A stretch of DNA of 56,853 bases, taken from positions 1 to 56,853 of the forward strand of contig CAMBVS010000021.1 in assembly GCA_945871425.1 (NCBI GenBank), in the 5' to 3' direction. This document shows, in pieces, positions 7,648-18,392 of the stretch. The notes beneath the pieces were generated by a model. That model had not been told where the DNA came from, did not search any database, and worked only from the letters and a program-made list of their open reading frames with translations. This DNA is from Rhizobium sp. Q54 (GTDB taxonomy: Bacteria > Pseudomonadota > Alphaproteobacteria > SHVZ01). Every line of letters begins with the position of its first letter. Positions within the stretch are counted from its first letter, which is position 1. Both the position numbers and the translations under genes were made by a program.

Positions 7648-8109
7648 TCAACACCACGAAAGACGTTTGCCCCCGGCGTATGCGCGAGCGTATCCCGCCG
7701 CGATCATCCTGCCGGAAACGTCGATACCGTCCACCGTCAGCCCTGCTAGCGCGCGACCGTACTTCTCTCGCCGCACGTCCCGAAGCTCGACAGCCGCACC
7801 GCTGACCAGTCCGGCTAGGTACTGGCGCGCACGTCGCGCGGCCTCAATCTCGCTCGGGCATCGCCCCTTCATCTCGGGTGCGTCAATACCGGCGATGCGA
7901 ACGTGCTCGATGACCGTCTGCCCAAACCAAATCTTGATCTCGACCAGGAGCGTGTCGCCGTCAACCACCCGGAGCACCCGGGCGGGGACAGGGCCGGGTA
8001 ATGTTTCGGCAGTGGCTGGCGGGCCAAGGCCCAGCGCCACGGCAACAACCACCCCAGCAAGGATGACACGGACGGCAAACTCAGAAGCTGTCGGTCCGCT
8101 GAAAGTCAT
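7648..8109 (-). CDS. Secreted staphylococcal-nuclease-like (SNase) protein
   Basis: The 153-residue protein has a hydrophobic leader (VILAGVVVAVALGLG, cleavage near ATA-ET) followed by an SNase OB-fold: RVVDGDTLLVE with the metal Asp, HVRIAGIDAPE with catalytic Arg71 and Glu79, and REKYGRALA with the second Arg. These are the residues used by micrococcal nuclease for calcium-dependent DNA and RNA cleavage. Length is typical of small proteobacterial thermonucleases. Being exported, it would act in the periplasm or outside, perhaps on incoming DNA or for nutrient scavenging. It is upstream of the Sel1 gene in a probable two-gene operon. Confidence 0.88.
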   Translation of the reverse strand: MTFSGPTASEFAVRVILAGVVVAVALGLGPPATAETLPGPVPARVLRVVDGDTLLVEIKIWFGQTVIEHVRIAGIDAPEMKGRCPSEIEAARRARQYLAGLVSGAAVELRDVRREKYGRALAGLTVDGIDVSGRMIAAGYARAYAGGKRLSWC

Positions 8110-8361
8110 GTGCCGCTCAACTGAGCTGGCCGATCAAAACAGACCAACCGGGGTGCCGAAGACGATGATGAGATCGACCATTGGCGCTTCATATCTCAGG
8201 TGCAGGCGCGTCCTCAGCGTGATGATCCGCTCGGAGTGCCAACCGTGCAACCTACGCGCACCAGCCAAGCCGTCGCGACGTTCGATTTGTGGGTTTGCTT
8301 GTGGGTAGAAAAAAGCTGAAGCGTTTAACTTCTTGATTTTATTAGATTAAATTGAGTGATT
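8110..8361. other. Junction between accessory block and tRNA-Ser
   Basis: This is 252 bases with no recognised gene. A minus-strand frame without a start codon runs from about 8310 to a stop at 8134-8136, and its end (APMVDLIIVFGTPVGLF) is protein-like, but I cannot place it. The AT-rich stretch 8309-8360 directly abuts the tRNA 3' end, where an att core would be expected. No integrase was found nearby. Confidence 0.4.
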
Positions 8362-8451
8362 TGGCGGATGGGGTGGGATTCGAACCCACGGTGAGCTTGC
8401 ACCCACGCCAGTTTTCAAGACTGGTGCCTTAAACCGCTCGGCCACCCATCC
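8362..8451 (-). tRNA. tRNA-Ser(UGA), CCA encoded
   Basis: Read on the minus strand, the acceptor GGATGGG pairs with CCCATCC, followed by discriminator G and encoded CCA. The D-arm is GCCGAGCGG, the anticodon arm CCAGTC-TTGAAAA-CTGG holds anticodon TGA (8415-8417), a long class II variable arm follows (GGGTGCAAGCTCACC), and the T-arm is GTGGG-TTCGAAT-CCCAC. All serine tRNA features are present. Confidence 0.97.
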
Positions 8452-8606
8452 CGCGGCTTCTCTCTAGCTTCGGGGCGTTGATCGGGCAAGACCGCGGCCG
8501 GGCAGTTTCACCTTGTGCTGCGCTCGCCACCTTCGATAGGCTGACCGGAAAATTGATCCGGGGCGGCGAATTTCGCGGCCCTGCAACGGGAAAACCAGGA
8601 GGCACC

Positions 8607-10178
8607 ATGCGTCTGTCACGCTATGTATTGCTGGGGACCGTTTCGGTCCTGGCGCTTGCGGCCGCGCCGGCGTCGGCGCAGCAGTTTTCCTGTGGGAAAA
8701 CCGGCGGCAACCTGGTCTTCGCCCAGGAGGCGAAGGTCAACAGCCTGGATCAGCACACGTCCTCGACCATCTCGACCCGCAACGTCGCGATGAACATGTT
8801 CGAGTCGCTGATGACCCGCGACGAGAACATGAACCCGATCCCGGAGCTGGCCCAGGAGGTCATCTCGGCCCCGGACGGCATGATGTACACCTTCAAGCTC
8901 CGCCAGGGCGTGAAGTTCCACAACGGCAAGCCGATGACCTCGGACGACGTGATGGCCACGTTCGACCGCTACAAGAAGGTCGGCATCGACAAGGGCATTC
9001 TCGACGTTGTCGACAAGTGGGAAGCCCCCGATGCTGCGACCTTCGTCCTCAAGATGAAGCAGGCGCAGCCCACATTCCTCGAGAACTTCAGCTCCTTCTC
9101 GGTTCCGATCGTCATCGTGCCGCGCGAGAACGCCGATGCCGCCCCGATGCAGTTGAAGACGATCGGTACCGGCCCTTGGGAGTTCGTGGAGTTTGTCGCC
9201 GACAGCCATGTGAAGCTGAAGCGCTATGAGGGCTACAACTCGGACAAGCGCTTCCAGACCACCAACGGCTTCGGCGGCTACAAGGTCGCCTGCGTCGACA
9301 CCGTCACCATGCGCATCGTGACCGAGGCGGGCGCCCGCGTCGCCGGCCTCGAGACCGGCGAGTTCCACGGGGTCGAGGACATCCCCGCCAAGGCGCAGGC
9401 GCGCCTCAAGGACAACAAGAACATCGTCCTGAAGCCGCTGAAGAACTTCTGGGTCCAGATTGCCACGCCCAACCTGTCGTTCCCGCCGACCGACAATCTC
9501 AAGGTCCGTCAGGCGATCCAGGCGGCAATGGACATGGAAGAGCTGATGGAGGCGGCGACCGACGGGGCCTACAGCCTCAACATCGGCTTCCAGTATCCGG
9601 GCCAGGCCTTCTACACCGAGGCCGGCAAGGAGACCTACAACCAGAAGAACGCGGCCAAGGCCAAGAAGCTTCTGGCCGAGGCCGGCTACAAGGGCGAGAA
9701 GGTCATCCTTCTCACCAACCAGGACTACTCGAACATGTACACGGCCGCTCTGGTCATGTCCGAGCAGCTCAAGGCCGTCGGCATCAACGCCGAGCTCCTG
9801 GTCATGGACTGGCCGGCGTCGGTGCAGAAGCAGCAGAACACCACCGATGGCTGGAACTTCTTCTTCACCGGCTACGGCACCAACACCTCCTTGGGCGGCG
9901 TTGCGGCGCTGCGCTTCCACGCGCATCCGTTCAACACCTACAAACCCAAGGGCAACGTGCCGGACGCGGAGTTCATGACGCACTTCGAGGCGCTCACCGG
10001 CGGCAAGACCCTGGAGGAGCGGAAGGCCGCCTTCGCCAAAGGCCAGGCCCGCATCCTCGATCAGGTGCTGGCGCTGCCGTTCGGCTCGCTGACCAAGGTC
10101 CAGGCGGTACGCGCCAATGTGGAGGACTTCAAGCCCTTCCGCATCCCGCGCATGTCCAACGTCTGGATCAAGGGCTGA
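8607..10178 (+). CDS. Peptide-type ABC transporter substrate-binding protein
   Basis: The ATG at 8607 follows GGAGG by 4 bases and starts a clear signal peptide (RLSRYVLLGTVSVLALAAAPASA). The 523-residue product is a SBP_bac_5 (DppA/OppA-class) binding protein: NMFESLMTRDENMNPIPELA, then MMYTFKLRQGVKFHNGKP, are the standard early motifs of the family. It acts in the periplasm, presenting peptides, nickel, opines or related solutes; the ligand cannot be told. Four genes for two permeases and two ATPases follow, making a complete importer. A strong hairpin separates this gene from the permeases, which may raise its expression relative to them. Confidence 0.93.
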   Translation: MRLSRYVLLGTVSVLALAAAPASAQQFSCGKTGGNLVFAQEAKVNSLDQHTSSTISTRNVAMNMFESLMTRDENMNPIPELAQEVISAPDGMMYTFKLRQGVKFHNGKPMTSDDVMATFDRYKKVGIDKGILDVVDKWEAPDAATFVLKMKQAQPTFLENFSSFSVPIVIVPRENADAAPMQLKTIGTGPWEFVEFVADSHVKLKRYEGYNSDKRFQTTNGFGGYKVACVDTVTMRIVTEAGARVAGLETGEFHGVEDIPAKAQARLKDNKNIVLKPLKNFWVQIATPNLSFPPTDNLKVRQAIQAAMDMEELMEAATDGAYSLNIGFQYPGQAFYTEAGKETYNQKNAAKAKKLLAEAGYKGEKVILLTNQDYSNMYTAALVMSEQLKAVGINAELLVMDWPASVQKQQNTTDGWNFFFTGYGTNTSLGGVAALRFHAHPFNTYKPKGNVPDAEFMTHFEALTGGKTLEERKAAFAKGQARILDQVLALPFGSLTKVQAVRANVEDFKPFRIPRMSNVWIKG

Positions 10179-10197
10179 CCTGACGTCGTTTCCAAGG

Positions 10198-10224
10198 AGC
10201 GGGCGGCCGGTTCGGCCGCCCGCT
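10198..10224 (+). terminator. Strong GC hairpin after the binding-protein gene
   Basis: An 11-bp perfect stem (AGCGGGCGGCC / GGCCGCCCGCT) has a 5-base loop, 20 bases after the stop. Only a short pyrimidine run follows (TCCC), so it may be a partial terminator or a 3' mRNA-stabilising hairpin between binding protein and permease genes. Confidence 0.6.
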
Positions 10225-10309
10225 TCCCATGTCCGCATTAATAGTTAAGCTTGTGCCGGGCATCGGCGGATCGACGCCGGGCTCGAGCGTTGGGGAGCAT
10301 TGAGCAGAA

Positions 10310-11263
10310 GTGGGCCGCTACATCGTCGCCCGGCTGATCCAGTCGATCCCGGTGCTGATCCTGGTCAGCGTCATGTCCTTCGGCATCATGAAGCTGGTGC
10401 CCGGCGATCCGGCGATCCTCATCGGCGGACCGACGGCGACCCCGGCCGAGCTCGATGTCATCCGCGCCAATCTAGGCCTCGACCGGCCCTTCCACATCCA
10501 GATGTGGAAGTTCTACGTCGGTCTGGTCCAGGGCGACCTCGGCAACTCGCTGCTGCTCGGCAAGCCGGTGCTCGAGGCGACCATCGAGCGCGTGCCGGTC
10601 TCGCTGTCGATCGCACTCTATTCTATGGTCCTGACGCTCGGGTTCGGCATCGCTTGCGGCGTGGTCGCCGCGCTCAACCGCAACGGCTGGGTCGACCAGG
10701 GCGCCATGATCTTCGCGCTGCTCGGCGTGTCGATCCCGAACTTCTGGCTCGGCCTGATGTTCATCATCCTGTTCTCGGTCCATCTCGGCTGGCTGCCGAC
10801 CGGGGGCTACGTGCCCTGGCAGGAGAGCATCGGCGGCTGGTTCGCGACCGCGACCATGCCGGCGGTGTCGCTGGCCCTGCTGCAGATCGGACTGCTCGCC
10901 CGCATCACGCGCTCGACCATGCTCGAGGTGTTGAGGCAGGACTACATCCGCACCGCTCGTGCCAAGGGTCTTCCCGAGTTCGTCGTGATCGGCAAGCACG
11001 CCTTCAAGAACGTGATGATCCCCGTCATCACGGTCATCGGCATCATCTTCAGCGTGCTCTTGTCCGGATCGCTGGTGATCGAGTCGGTGTTCTCGGTGCC
11101 GGGCGTGGGATCCCTGCTCGGGTCGGCGGTGCTCCGGCGCGACTATCCGATGATCCAGGGCGGCCTCCTGCTGGTCGCCTGGTCGCTGCTGATGCTGAAC
11201 ATCCTGGTCGACGTCCTCTACGCCTATTTCGACCCGCGGGTGCGCTATGACCACGGCCGTTGA
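10310..11263 (+). CDS. ABC transporter permease, DppB type
   Basis: This 317-residue inner-membrane permease starts at a GTG (VGRYIVARLIQSIPVLILV). The first transmembrane helix is followed by the periplasmic stretch PGDPAILIGG, typical of DppB/OppB/GsiC proteins. About six membrane segments are visible. The EAA loop that contacts the ATPases is ARITRSTMLEVLRQDYIRTA, followed by RAKGL. It pairs with the downstream DppC-type permease, whose start lies 17 bases inside this gene. It forms one half of the import channel. Confidence 0.92.
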   Translation: MGRYIVARLIQSIPVLILVSVMSFGIMKLVPGDPAILIGGPTATPAELDVIRANLGLDRPFHIQMWKFYVGLVQGDLGNSLLLGKPVLEATIERVPVSLSIALYSMVLTLGFGIACGVVAALNRNGWVDQGAMIFALLGVSIPNFWLGLMFIILFSVHLGWLPTGGYVPWQESIGGWFATATMPAVSLALLQIGLLARITRSTMLEVLRQDYIRTARAKGLPEFVVIGKHAFKNVMIPVITVIGIIFSVLLSGSLVIESVFSVPGVGSLLGSAVLRRDYPMIQGGLLLVAWSLLMLNILVDVLYAYFDPRVRYDHGR

Positions 11264-12142
11264 CGTCGCCGGCCAGGTGGACCTGAGGAAGCGGAGCTTC
11301 CTCCAGCGCTACCCGATGGTCCGCCGCCTGCTTCGCCACAAGGCCTTCGTCGTCGGCGCCGGCCTCTTCCTGGTCATCTCGCTGGTCGCGATCTTCGCCG
11401 ACCTGATCGCACCCAGCGATCCGTCGCGGATGGCCGTGCGCTTCAGGTTCCGCCCGCCCAGCGCCGAGCACTGGTTCGGCACCGACAACCTCGGCCGCAG
11501 CCAGTTGTCGCGCATCGTCTACGGCGCGCGCCTCTCGCTCGGCATCGGTCTCGCGGTCGTCATCATGAACGCGGTCTTCGGCGTCGCGCTCGGCGCCGCG
11601 TCGGGATACTTCAAGCGCCTCGACAACATCCTGATGCGGGTGACCGACGCGTTGATGGCGTTCCCGCCGGTGCTGCTGGCGCTCGGCATCGCCGCTGCGC
11701 TCGGGCCGTCGAGCCTGACCGCGGCGATCGCGCTGGCGGCGGTCTACATCCCGAGGACGGCGCGCATCGTGCGCGCCTCGGTGCTGGTCGTGCGCGAGAT
11801 GGAGTTCGTCCAGGCGGCGATGGCGATGGGTGCCGGCAACTTCCGCATCTTGCGAAAGCACGTGCTGCCCAATTGCCTGGCGCCGCTGATCGTCCAGCTC
11901 ACCTTCGTCTTCGCCTTCGCCGTCGTCACCGAGGCGACGCTGAGCTTCCTCGGCCTCGGCTCGCCGCCGCCGACCCCGACCTGGGGCAACATGATCGCCG
12001 AGGGCCGCCAGTACATCCGCGACGCCGCCTGGATCACGCTGATCCCCGGCATCGCGCTGGCGCTCACCGTGCTCAGCCTCAATCTCCTCGGCGACGGCCT
12101 TCGCGACGTGCTCGATCCGCGCCTCAAGATCGCCCAGGACTG

Positions 12143-12143
<1 letters not shown>
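11247..12143 (+). CDS. ABC transporter permease, DppC type
   Basis: This 298-residue permease has the N-terminal cytoplasmic segment, then [22 protein letters not shown] and [21 protein letters not shown], the highly conserved OppC/DppC motif. The EAA loop is [34 protein letters not shown] near the end is also typical. Its start overlaps the upstream permease and its stop overlaps the next ATG by one base (TGATG), so it is translationally coupled on both sides. It is the second half of the channel. Confidence 0.93.
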
Positions 12144-13173
<1,030 letters not shown>

Positions 13174-13177
<4 letters not shown>

Positions 13178-14172
13178 ACGCGCCTCTGCTCGAGGTCCAG
13201 GGCCTCACCAAGCATTTCCCGATCTTCGAAGGCTTCATCCTCCCGAAGCAGGTGGGCGCGGTGCGCGCGGTCGAGGACATCTCGTTCTCGATCGCGGCCG
13301 GCGAGACCCTCGGCCTGGTCGGCGAATCCGGCTGCGGCAAGACCACCACCGGCCGTCTCATCCTCCGGCTGATCGAACCGTCGAAGGGCAAGATCCTGAT
13401 CAACGGACGCGACATCGTCGGCCTTTCGTCGGCGGAGATGCGGCCGCTCAGGCGCGAGATGCAGATCATCTTCCAGGATCCGTTCGGCAGCCTCAATCCG
13501 CGCTTAAGCGTCGAGGAGATCGTCGCCGAGCCGATGCTGATCCACGGCGAACGATTCGGTCCGGCGGTAAAGAAGCGGGTGGTCGAGCTGCTGGGCCTGG
13601 TGGGCTTGGCCTCCTTCCATGCCGACCGTTTCCCGCACGAGTTTTCGGGCGGCCAGCGCCAGCGCATCGGCATCGCGCGTGCGCTCGCCCTCAATCCCAA
13701 GCTGATCGTCTGCGACGAGCCGGTCTCCGCCCTCGACGTCTCGATCCAGGCGCAGGTCGTCAACCTGTTGCAGGACCTGCAGGCCGAGTTCAAGCTGACC
13801 TACCTCTTCATCTCCCACGACCTCGGCGTGGTCCGGCACATCTCCGACCGGGTGGCGGTGATGTATTTGGGCAAGATCGTCGAGATCGCGCCCAAGCGTC
13901 AGCTCTACGCCGCACCGAAGCACCCCTATACCCAGGCGCTGCTCTCGGCGATCCCGGTGCCGAAGGCTCGGAGCCGGAAGGAGCGGGTGGTGCTCAAGGG
14001 CGACGTGCCGAGCCCGATCAACCCGCCCAGCGGCTGCCGCTTCCACACCCGCTGCCCGTTGGCCCAGGACATCTGCCGGAAGGTGGAGCCGCCGCTGCTC
14101 GAGGTCGAAGCCGGGGGGCATATGACCGCCTGCCACCTGGTTCCGCCCGAATCCGTGCGCGCGGTCGCCTAA
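13174..14172 (+). CDS. ABC transporter ATP-binding protein, DppF type
   Basis: The ATG overlaps the upstream stop by 4 bases (ATGA). It is a 332-residue ATPase with Walker [11 protein letters not shown]-loop [12 protein letters not shown], signature FSGGQRQRI and Walker [15 protein letters not shown]. The C-terminal oligo_HPY extension ([15 protein letters not shown]) carries conserved cysteines. It is the second nucleotide-binding subunit of the importer and the last gene of the operon. An 86-base gap precedes the unrelated barrel gene. Confidence 0.93.
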
Positions 14173-14258
14173 CCCCTTCCAGCCGTCTTCCCCCCTCTTG
14201 AACATTGCTATATGAACGGCTTAGGGGTTGGTGACGCTACACGCGAAGGGGGACTTGC

Positions 14259-16073
14259 GTGATCGGTGACGGAGGGCTCGTCCGGCTGGTCGGACTGCTC
14301 GCGTTCGCGTGTGTCCTGGCCGCCCCGGCTCAAGCCCAGATTCCTGGCCTTCGCCTCGGTGTTCATCCGGGCATGACGCGCGCTGTCCTCGATCTCGCCG
14401 AGGAGTCGCCTTACCGCGTCTTCCTCGCGCCCGACGCCCGCTCGCTCGCCGTCGTCGTTCCGAACCAGGGAGATCACCCGCGCCTCTTCGGCGGCCGGCC
14501 GCCGCGGCAGACCGGGCTCGTCCGCGCCGTCGCCATCGAGCCGGACGCGGCCGACGAGACCGTCGTCATGCTGAGGCTCGCCCAGGCGCCGGCGGCGGTC
14601 AGGGCCTTCCCGCTGGCCGATGGCGCCGGCAAGCCGCTCTACCGGGTCGTCGTCGACGTCGCCGACGACGTCGGGCGCGCGGCCGGGACTCCAGGCAAAG
14701 GTGCCTGGGCAACGGCCGACGCCAGCGGCGGCTGGCGGCAGCTGGCCAGCGGCAGACCCACGACGAAGACGGACGTGCCCGCCGCGGCTCCGACGCAGCT
14801 GGCGCAGGCGGCGCCCAGGCCGGCCGGACCGCTGCCGACGGACTACGACAGCGCCTTCCAGGCGATGATGGCCAACCCGGCCGATCTCGATCTCGCCTTC
14901 CGCTTCGCCGAGCTGGCGATGGCGGCCGGCGACCTCGAAGGCGCGGTGTCGGCGTTCGAGCGGCTGCTGATCTTCAATCCGGAGCTGCCGCGCATCCGCT
15001 ACGAGCTTGGCCTCCTCTACATGCGCCTCGGCTCCTATCAGATCGCCAAGGGCTATTTCGAGGATGCCGCGCGCGCGCCGGGCATGCCCGCCGACATCCG
15101 GGCTTCGACCCAGGCCAACCTGGCGGAGATCGAAAAACGGTTGTCCGCCACCACCTTCGCCATCACCACCCAGACGGGTATGCGCTGGCAATCCAATGCC
15201 AATGCCGCCAACAGCGCCGGCACGGTCAAGCTGTTCGGCCTGGATGCGACGCTCGACCCGACCTCGCAGAAGCGCTCCGACTGGAACGCCTACGCCCAAG
15301 CCAGCCTGAGCTTCGCCTACGACCTTGGGACCCAGGACCAGGATACGCTCGAGACCGGCGTGCAGCTCTACGGCACCCGCCAGCTCCAGGTCTCCTCGCT
15401 TGACCTTCAGGTCGCCCAGATCGAACTCGGCCCACGCCTGAAATTCGGCGGCGAAGGCGGCTGGAACCTGCGGCCCTATCTCCTCGGCAGCCTGGTGACG
15501 CTCGACGATGCGCGCTACTTCGTCAGCTATGGCGGTGGCGTTTCTGTCGATCTGCCGGTGACCGACGCCTTCTCCACCGATCTCGATCTCAGGTCGCGCT
15601 TCCGCCGCTTCCATGTGTCGGAGGCACGCAGCACCGTCGCCGACAAGGATGGCTGGGATCATGGGGCGCGCCTCGGGCTCCGCTATGCGCTGGGAGCCTC
15701 GGACCAGATCCGCGCCGGCGGCGCTTTCAGCTTCACCAATGCACGGGCCGAGTACGAACGCTCCCTCGAATACTCGCTCGATCTCGGCTACCTCCGTCAG
15801 TTCGGAGCCCCCTTCGGGCTGACCGAGCGGCCTTGGCTGGCCAGCATCAACGGCAGCCGCACGCTCCGCTACTACGACGGCGTCGACACCACCACTGACC
15901 CGTCCACGACGCGCTATGACCGCGAATGGTCGCTGGGGGCGGGGCTCGCCATTCGTCCCTTCGGCAGCTGGTCGATCAATCTGCAGCTCCAGCAGCAATG
16001 GGTCAGGTCCTCCGTCGCGAATTTCACGTATACCAATACGACCGGCACGATCGGCCTCGGCTATGCGTTCTAA
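14259..16073 (+). CDS. Slam-like outer-membrane protein (TPR plus beta-barrel)
   Basis: The GTG at 14259 follows GGGGGA by 6 bases. The 604-residue product has a signal peptide ending APAQA-QI, a region of about 100 residues with AMIN-like character (YRVVVDVADDV near its end), a Pro/Ala linker, two or more TPR units at about residues 205-290 (FRFAELAMAAGDLEGAVSAF, YELGLLYMRLGSYQIAK) and a C-terminal half of alternating polar/aromatic strands ending in the barrel signature GTIGLGYAF. TPR plus a 300-residue barrel is the plan of Slam (DUF560), which exports TbpB-like proteins to the surface. The next gene encodes just such a TbpB-like C-terminus. The Slam call is by architecture and neighbourhood; a generic TPR-porin is the alternative. 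Confidence 0.65.
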   Translation: MIGDGGLVRLVGLLAFACVLAAPAQAQIPGLRLGVHPGMTRAVLDLAEESPYRVFLAPDARSLAVVVPNQGDHPRLFGGRPPRQTGLVRAVAIEPDAADETVVMLRLAQAPAAVRAFPLADGAGKPLYRVVVDVADDVGRAAGTPGKGAWATADASGGWRQLASGRPTTKTDVPAAAPTQLAQAAPRPAGPLPTDYDSAFQAMMANPADLDLAFRFAELAMAAGDLEGAVSAFERLLIFNPELPRIRYELGLLYMRLGSYQIAKGYFEDAARAPGMPADIRASTQANLAEIEKRLSATTFAITTQTGMRWQSNANAANSAGTVKLFGLDATLDPTSQKRSDWNAYAQASLSFAYDLGTQDQDTLETGVQLYGTRQLQVSSLDLQVAQIELGPRLKFGGEGGWNLRPYLLGSLVTLDDARYFVSYGGGVSVDLPVTDAFSTDLDLRSRFRRFHVSEARSTVADKDGWDHGARLGLRYALGASDQIRAGGAFSFTNARAEYERSLEYSLDLGYLRQFGAPFGLTERPWLASINGSRTLRYYDGVDTTTDPSTTRYDREWSLGAGLAIRPFGSWSINLQLQQQWVRSSVANFTYTNTTGTIGLGYAF

Positions 16074-16166
16074 GTGTGAGCCCTGTCACGTTTTTCCTGT
16101 GAGCCTGGTCACTTCGCCGACGCTCGGGTTCGGCTATGGTCGAGTATGGATCTAGGGAGGATTGCC

Positions 16167-18389
16167 ATGCTTCGCCGCTCGCTCGTCCTTGCTCTCGTCG
16201 CCTCGTCGGCTCTCGTCGGCGCCGCATCGGCACAGGCGCCGCAGACCAAGATCGGCGTCGCCGCGGCTGTGAACCAGAATCTCACGGGAACGCCGCCCGC
16301 CGCGGCCAGCCGTGTGGTCCAGATCGGCAACGACGTCTTCCATCGCGAACGCCTGGTGACCGACGCGCGCGGCCAGGCGCAGATGCTGTTCCTCGACGGC
16401 TCGGCGTTCACGGTCGGACCGGACTCCGACCTGCAGCTCGACGAGTTCGTCTACGACCCGGCGTCGGGCACCGGCAAGCTGGCGGCGACTGCGGCGAAGG
16501 GCGTCATCCGCTTCGTCGGCGGCAAGCTCAGCAAGAACCAGCCGGTCACCATCTCGACGCCGACCGCGACCATCGGCATCCGCGGCGGCATCGGCATCGT
16601 TTCGGTCGACGCCGCCAGCGGCGCGACCCGTGCCACCTTCCTCTTCGGCCAGGAGATGACGGTGACCTCGGCGACCGGCGCGGTCGAGAGGATCGCACGC
16701 CCCGGGTTCACCACGTCGGTGCAAAGCCGGGCCACCGCGCCGACCGCCGCAACCAAGGCGACCGGCGACCAGATCAAGCAGAATCTCGACCAGTTGAACG
16801 GCCGGCCCGGCGCCGCCGGCGGCGCTTCGCAGCAGCCGACCGACAACCAGGTCGCGGTCCGCATGCCGGCGCAAGGCGGTCCGCTCGGCCCGCCGCCTCC
16901 CGGTGGACCGAGACCGCGAGGACCGCAGCAGCAGGGGCCGCTCGGCCCGCCGCCGCCCAATCGCGACGCGACCCAGCAGAATACGGTCAACAATGCCGGG
17001 CTTCCGGCAGGATCGGTCGTCGCCTACCGGCTCGATCCGGATCCTGCCCTCGGCTCTAACCTGCCGACCGTGCGCAGCCAGGCGACCGGCGGCGCGGGCA
17101 ACGGCTCCTCCAGCCCGCTCTATGCGGTTTCCAGCGGCCCGACCGGTACCGTCAAGAGCGTCCAGGTATCGGTCGCGATCGACGGGCAGGGCACCGGCCA
17201 GCGCTCGGTCGTGGTCGTGACCACTGGCGAAGGCGGCGACGGCGGCGCGATGCAAGCGTCGACCCGCGGGACGTCGCGGACCACCGCAGATCGCAACACC
17301 ACCCGGGTCGCGTCGAGCTCGACCCTGAGCGGCACCGGCGCCGTCACGACCTTCGCCGCCGGCCGTGTGCCGGACGGCTTCGTTCAGAACGGCAGCGGCC
17401 TGGACACGCAGCTCGGCGGCGGCAGCACCCCCTACGGCTATCGGCAGACCGGAACGCGCGTGACCTCGCCGCCCGCGCTCGGCGCACGCGAGACCGTCAT
17501 GCTCAGCGGCTATGCCGCGGCCTTCGCCGACTCCAATCGTGCCGACGGGCGGATCGATCCGTCGACTCCGTTGCTTGCCGGCCAGAACGGCGCACCGGGA
17601 GGGCCGGGCAACGTCTCGATCAGCACCGATGCCGCGACCGGCCGGCTGGCCGCGACCTTCCGCCTGACCTCTGAGGGCGGTTCGAGCGGGCCGACCAGCG
17701 TGGCACTCGAGTTCGGGGCCAACCCGGCGCGCGGCACCTATGTCGACCGCACGCGCTTCGCTGCCGTCGAGTCCTTGACCGCTGCGCAGATCACCGACGG
17801 CGGGCGCACGGTTTCGGCGGACTCGACCAGCCTCTACATGGTGTCGAGCGGGCTTGCCTCCGGACTGCCGAACGGTGTCCGGGCCTGCCAGTGCGAGTTC
17901 GCGCAATGGGGCTGGTGGGGCGGCGTTGTGACGGCCCAGAGCCGTGAAGGGGTCGCCCAGACCAATCACCTGCACATGGGCAACTGGGTGGCGGGACCGA
18001 TGGTGTCGGCGGCCGACATGCCGACGACCGGCAGCGCCAGCTATGCCGGCCACGCGGTCGGGACGGTGGTCAACAACACCGCCCGCTATACGGCCGCCGG
18101 CAATTTCGCCGCGCAGTTCAACTTCGCTTCCCGCGCGGGCAGCATGACCATCAGCAACTTCGATGGCCTGAACATGTCTGGGGCGATCTCCTCGCAGAAC
18201 GGCCGGGACTATGGTGCCACGCTCGACGTCTCTGGGAAGCCCGGCCTCGCCGGAAGGGCCCAGGGCTCGTTCTTCTCCGGCGCCGGCGACCCGGTTCGCG
18301 AGACCGGCGGCCAGTTCACCATCGCCAACACACCGGGAAGCCAGGGGAGCTACGCGGCCAACGGTATCTTCGTCGGCAAGAAGCAATAA
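16167..18389 (+). CDS. FecR-domain protein with C-terminal TbpB-like beta-barrel
   Basis: The ATG at 16167 is chosen because AGGGAGG lies 6 bases upstream and the product begins at once with a signal peptide (LRRSLVLALVASSALVGAASA). The 740-residue protein has a FecR domain at about residues 40-185 (FHRERLVTDARGQAQMLF, LDGSAFTVGPDSDLQLDEF, KNQPVTISTPTATIGIRGG), a Pro/Gly-rich linker at about 232-270, a long Ser/Thr-rich middle, and a C-terminal 160 residues with the repeating G-x-F and hairpin pattern of transferrin-binding-like barrels (GSFFSGAGDPVRETGGQFT, ending GIFVGKK). There is no lipobox Cys, so it would be soluble or secreted rather than lipidated. It sits between a Slam-like barrel gene and a CHASE2 cyclase. 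Ligand unknown. Confidence 0.8.
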   Translation: MLRRSLVLALVASSALVGAASAQAPQTKIGVAAAVNQNLTGTPPAAASRVVQIGNDVFHRERLVTDARGQAQMLFLDGSAFTVGPDSDLQLDEFVYDPASGTGKLAATAAKGVIRFVGGKLSKNQPVTISTPTATIGIRGGIGIVSVDAASGATRATFLFGQEMTVTSATGAVERIARPGFTTSVQSRATAPTAATKATGDQIKQNLDQLNGRPGAAGGASQQPTDNQVAVRMPAQGGPLGPPPPGGPRPRGPQQQGPLGPPPPNRDATQQNTVNNAGLPAGSVVAYRLDPDPALGSNLPTVRSQATGGAGNGSSSPLYAVSSGPTGTVKSVQVSVAIDGQGTGQRSVVVVTTGEGGDGGAMQASTRGTSRTTADRNTTRVASSSTLSGTGAVTTFAAGRVPDGFVQNGSGLDTQLGGGSTPYGYRQTGTRVTSPPALGARETVMLSGYAAAFADSNRADGRIDPSTPLLAGQNGAPGGPGNVSISTDAATGRLAATFRLTSEGGSSGPTSVALEFGANPARGTYVDRTRFAAVESLTAAQITDGGRTVSADSTSLYMVSSGLASGLPNGVRACQCEFAQWGWWGGVVTAQSREGVAQTNHLHMGNWVAGPMVSAADMPTTGSASYAGHAVGTVVNNTARYTAAGNFAAQFNFASRAGSMTISNFDGLNMSGAISSQNGRDYGATLDVSGKPGLAGRAQGSFFSGAGDPVRETGGQFTIANTPGSQGSYAANGIFVGKKQ

Positions 18390-18392
18390 GCG

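Noticed and set aside
8616..10238. 540-codon open frame on the minus strand
   Set aside because: It is the exact complement of the peptide-binding protein gene; the product is Leu/Arg/Gly-rich with no domain, a common artefact of high-GC DNA.
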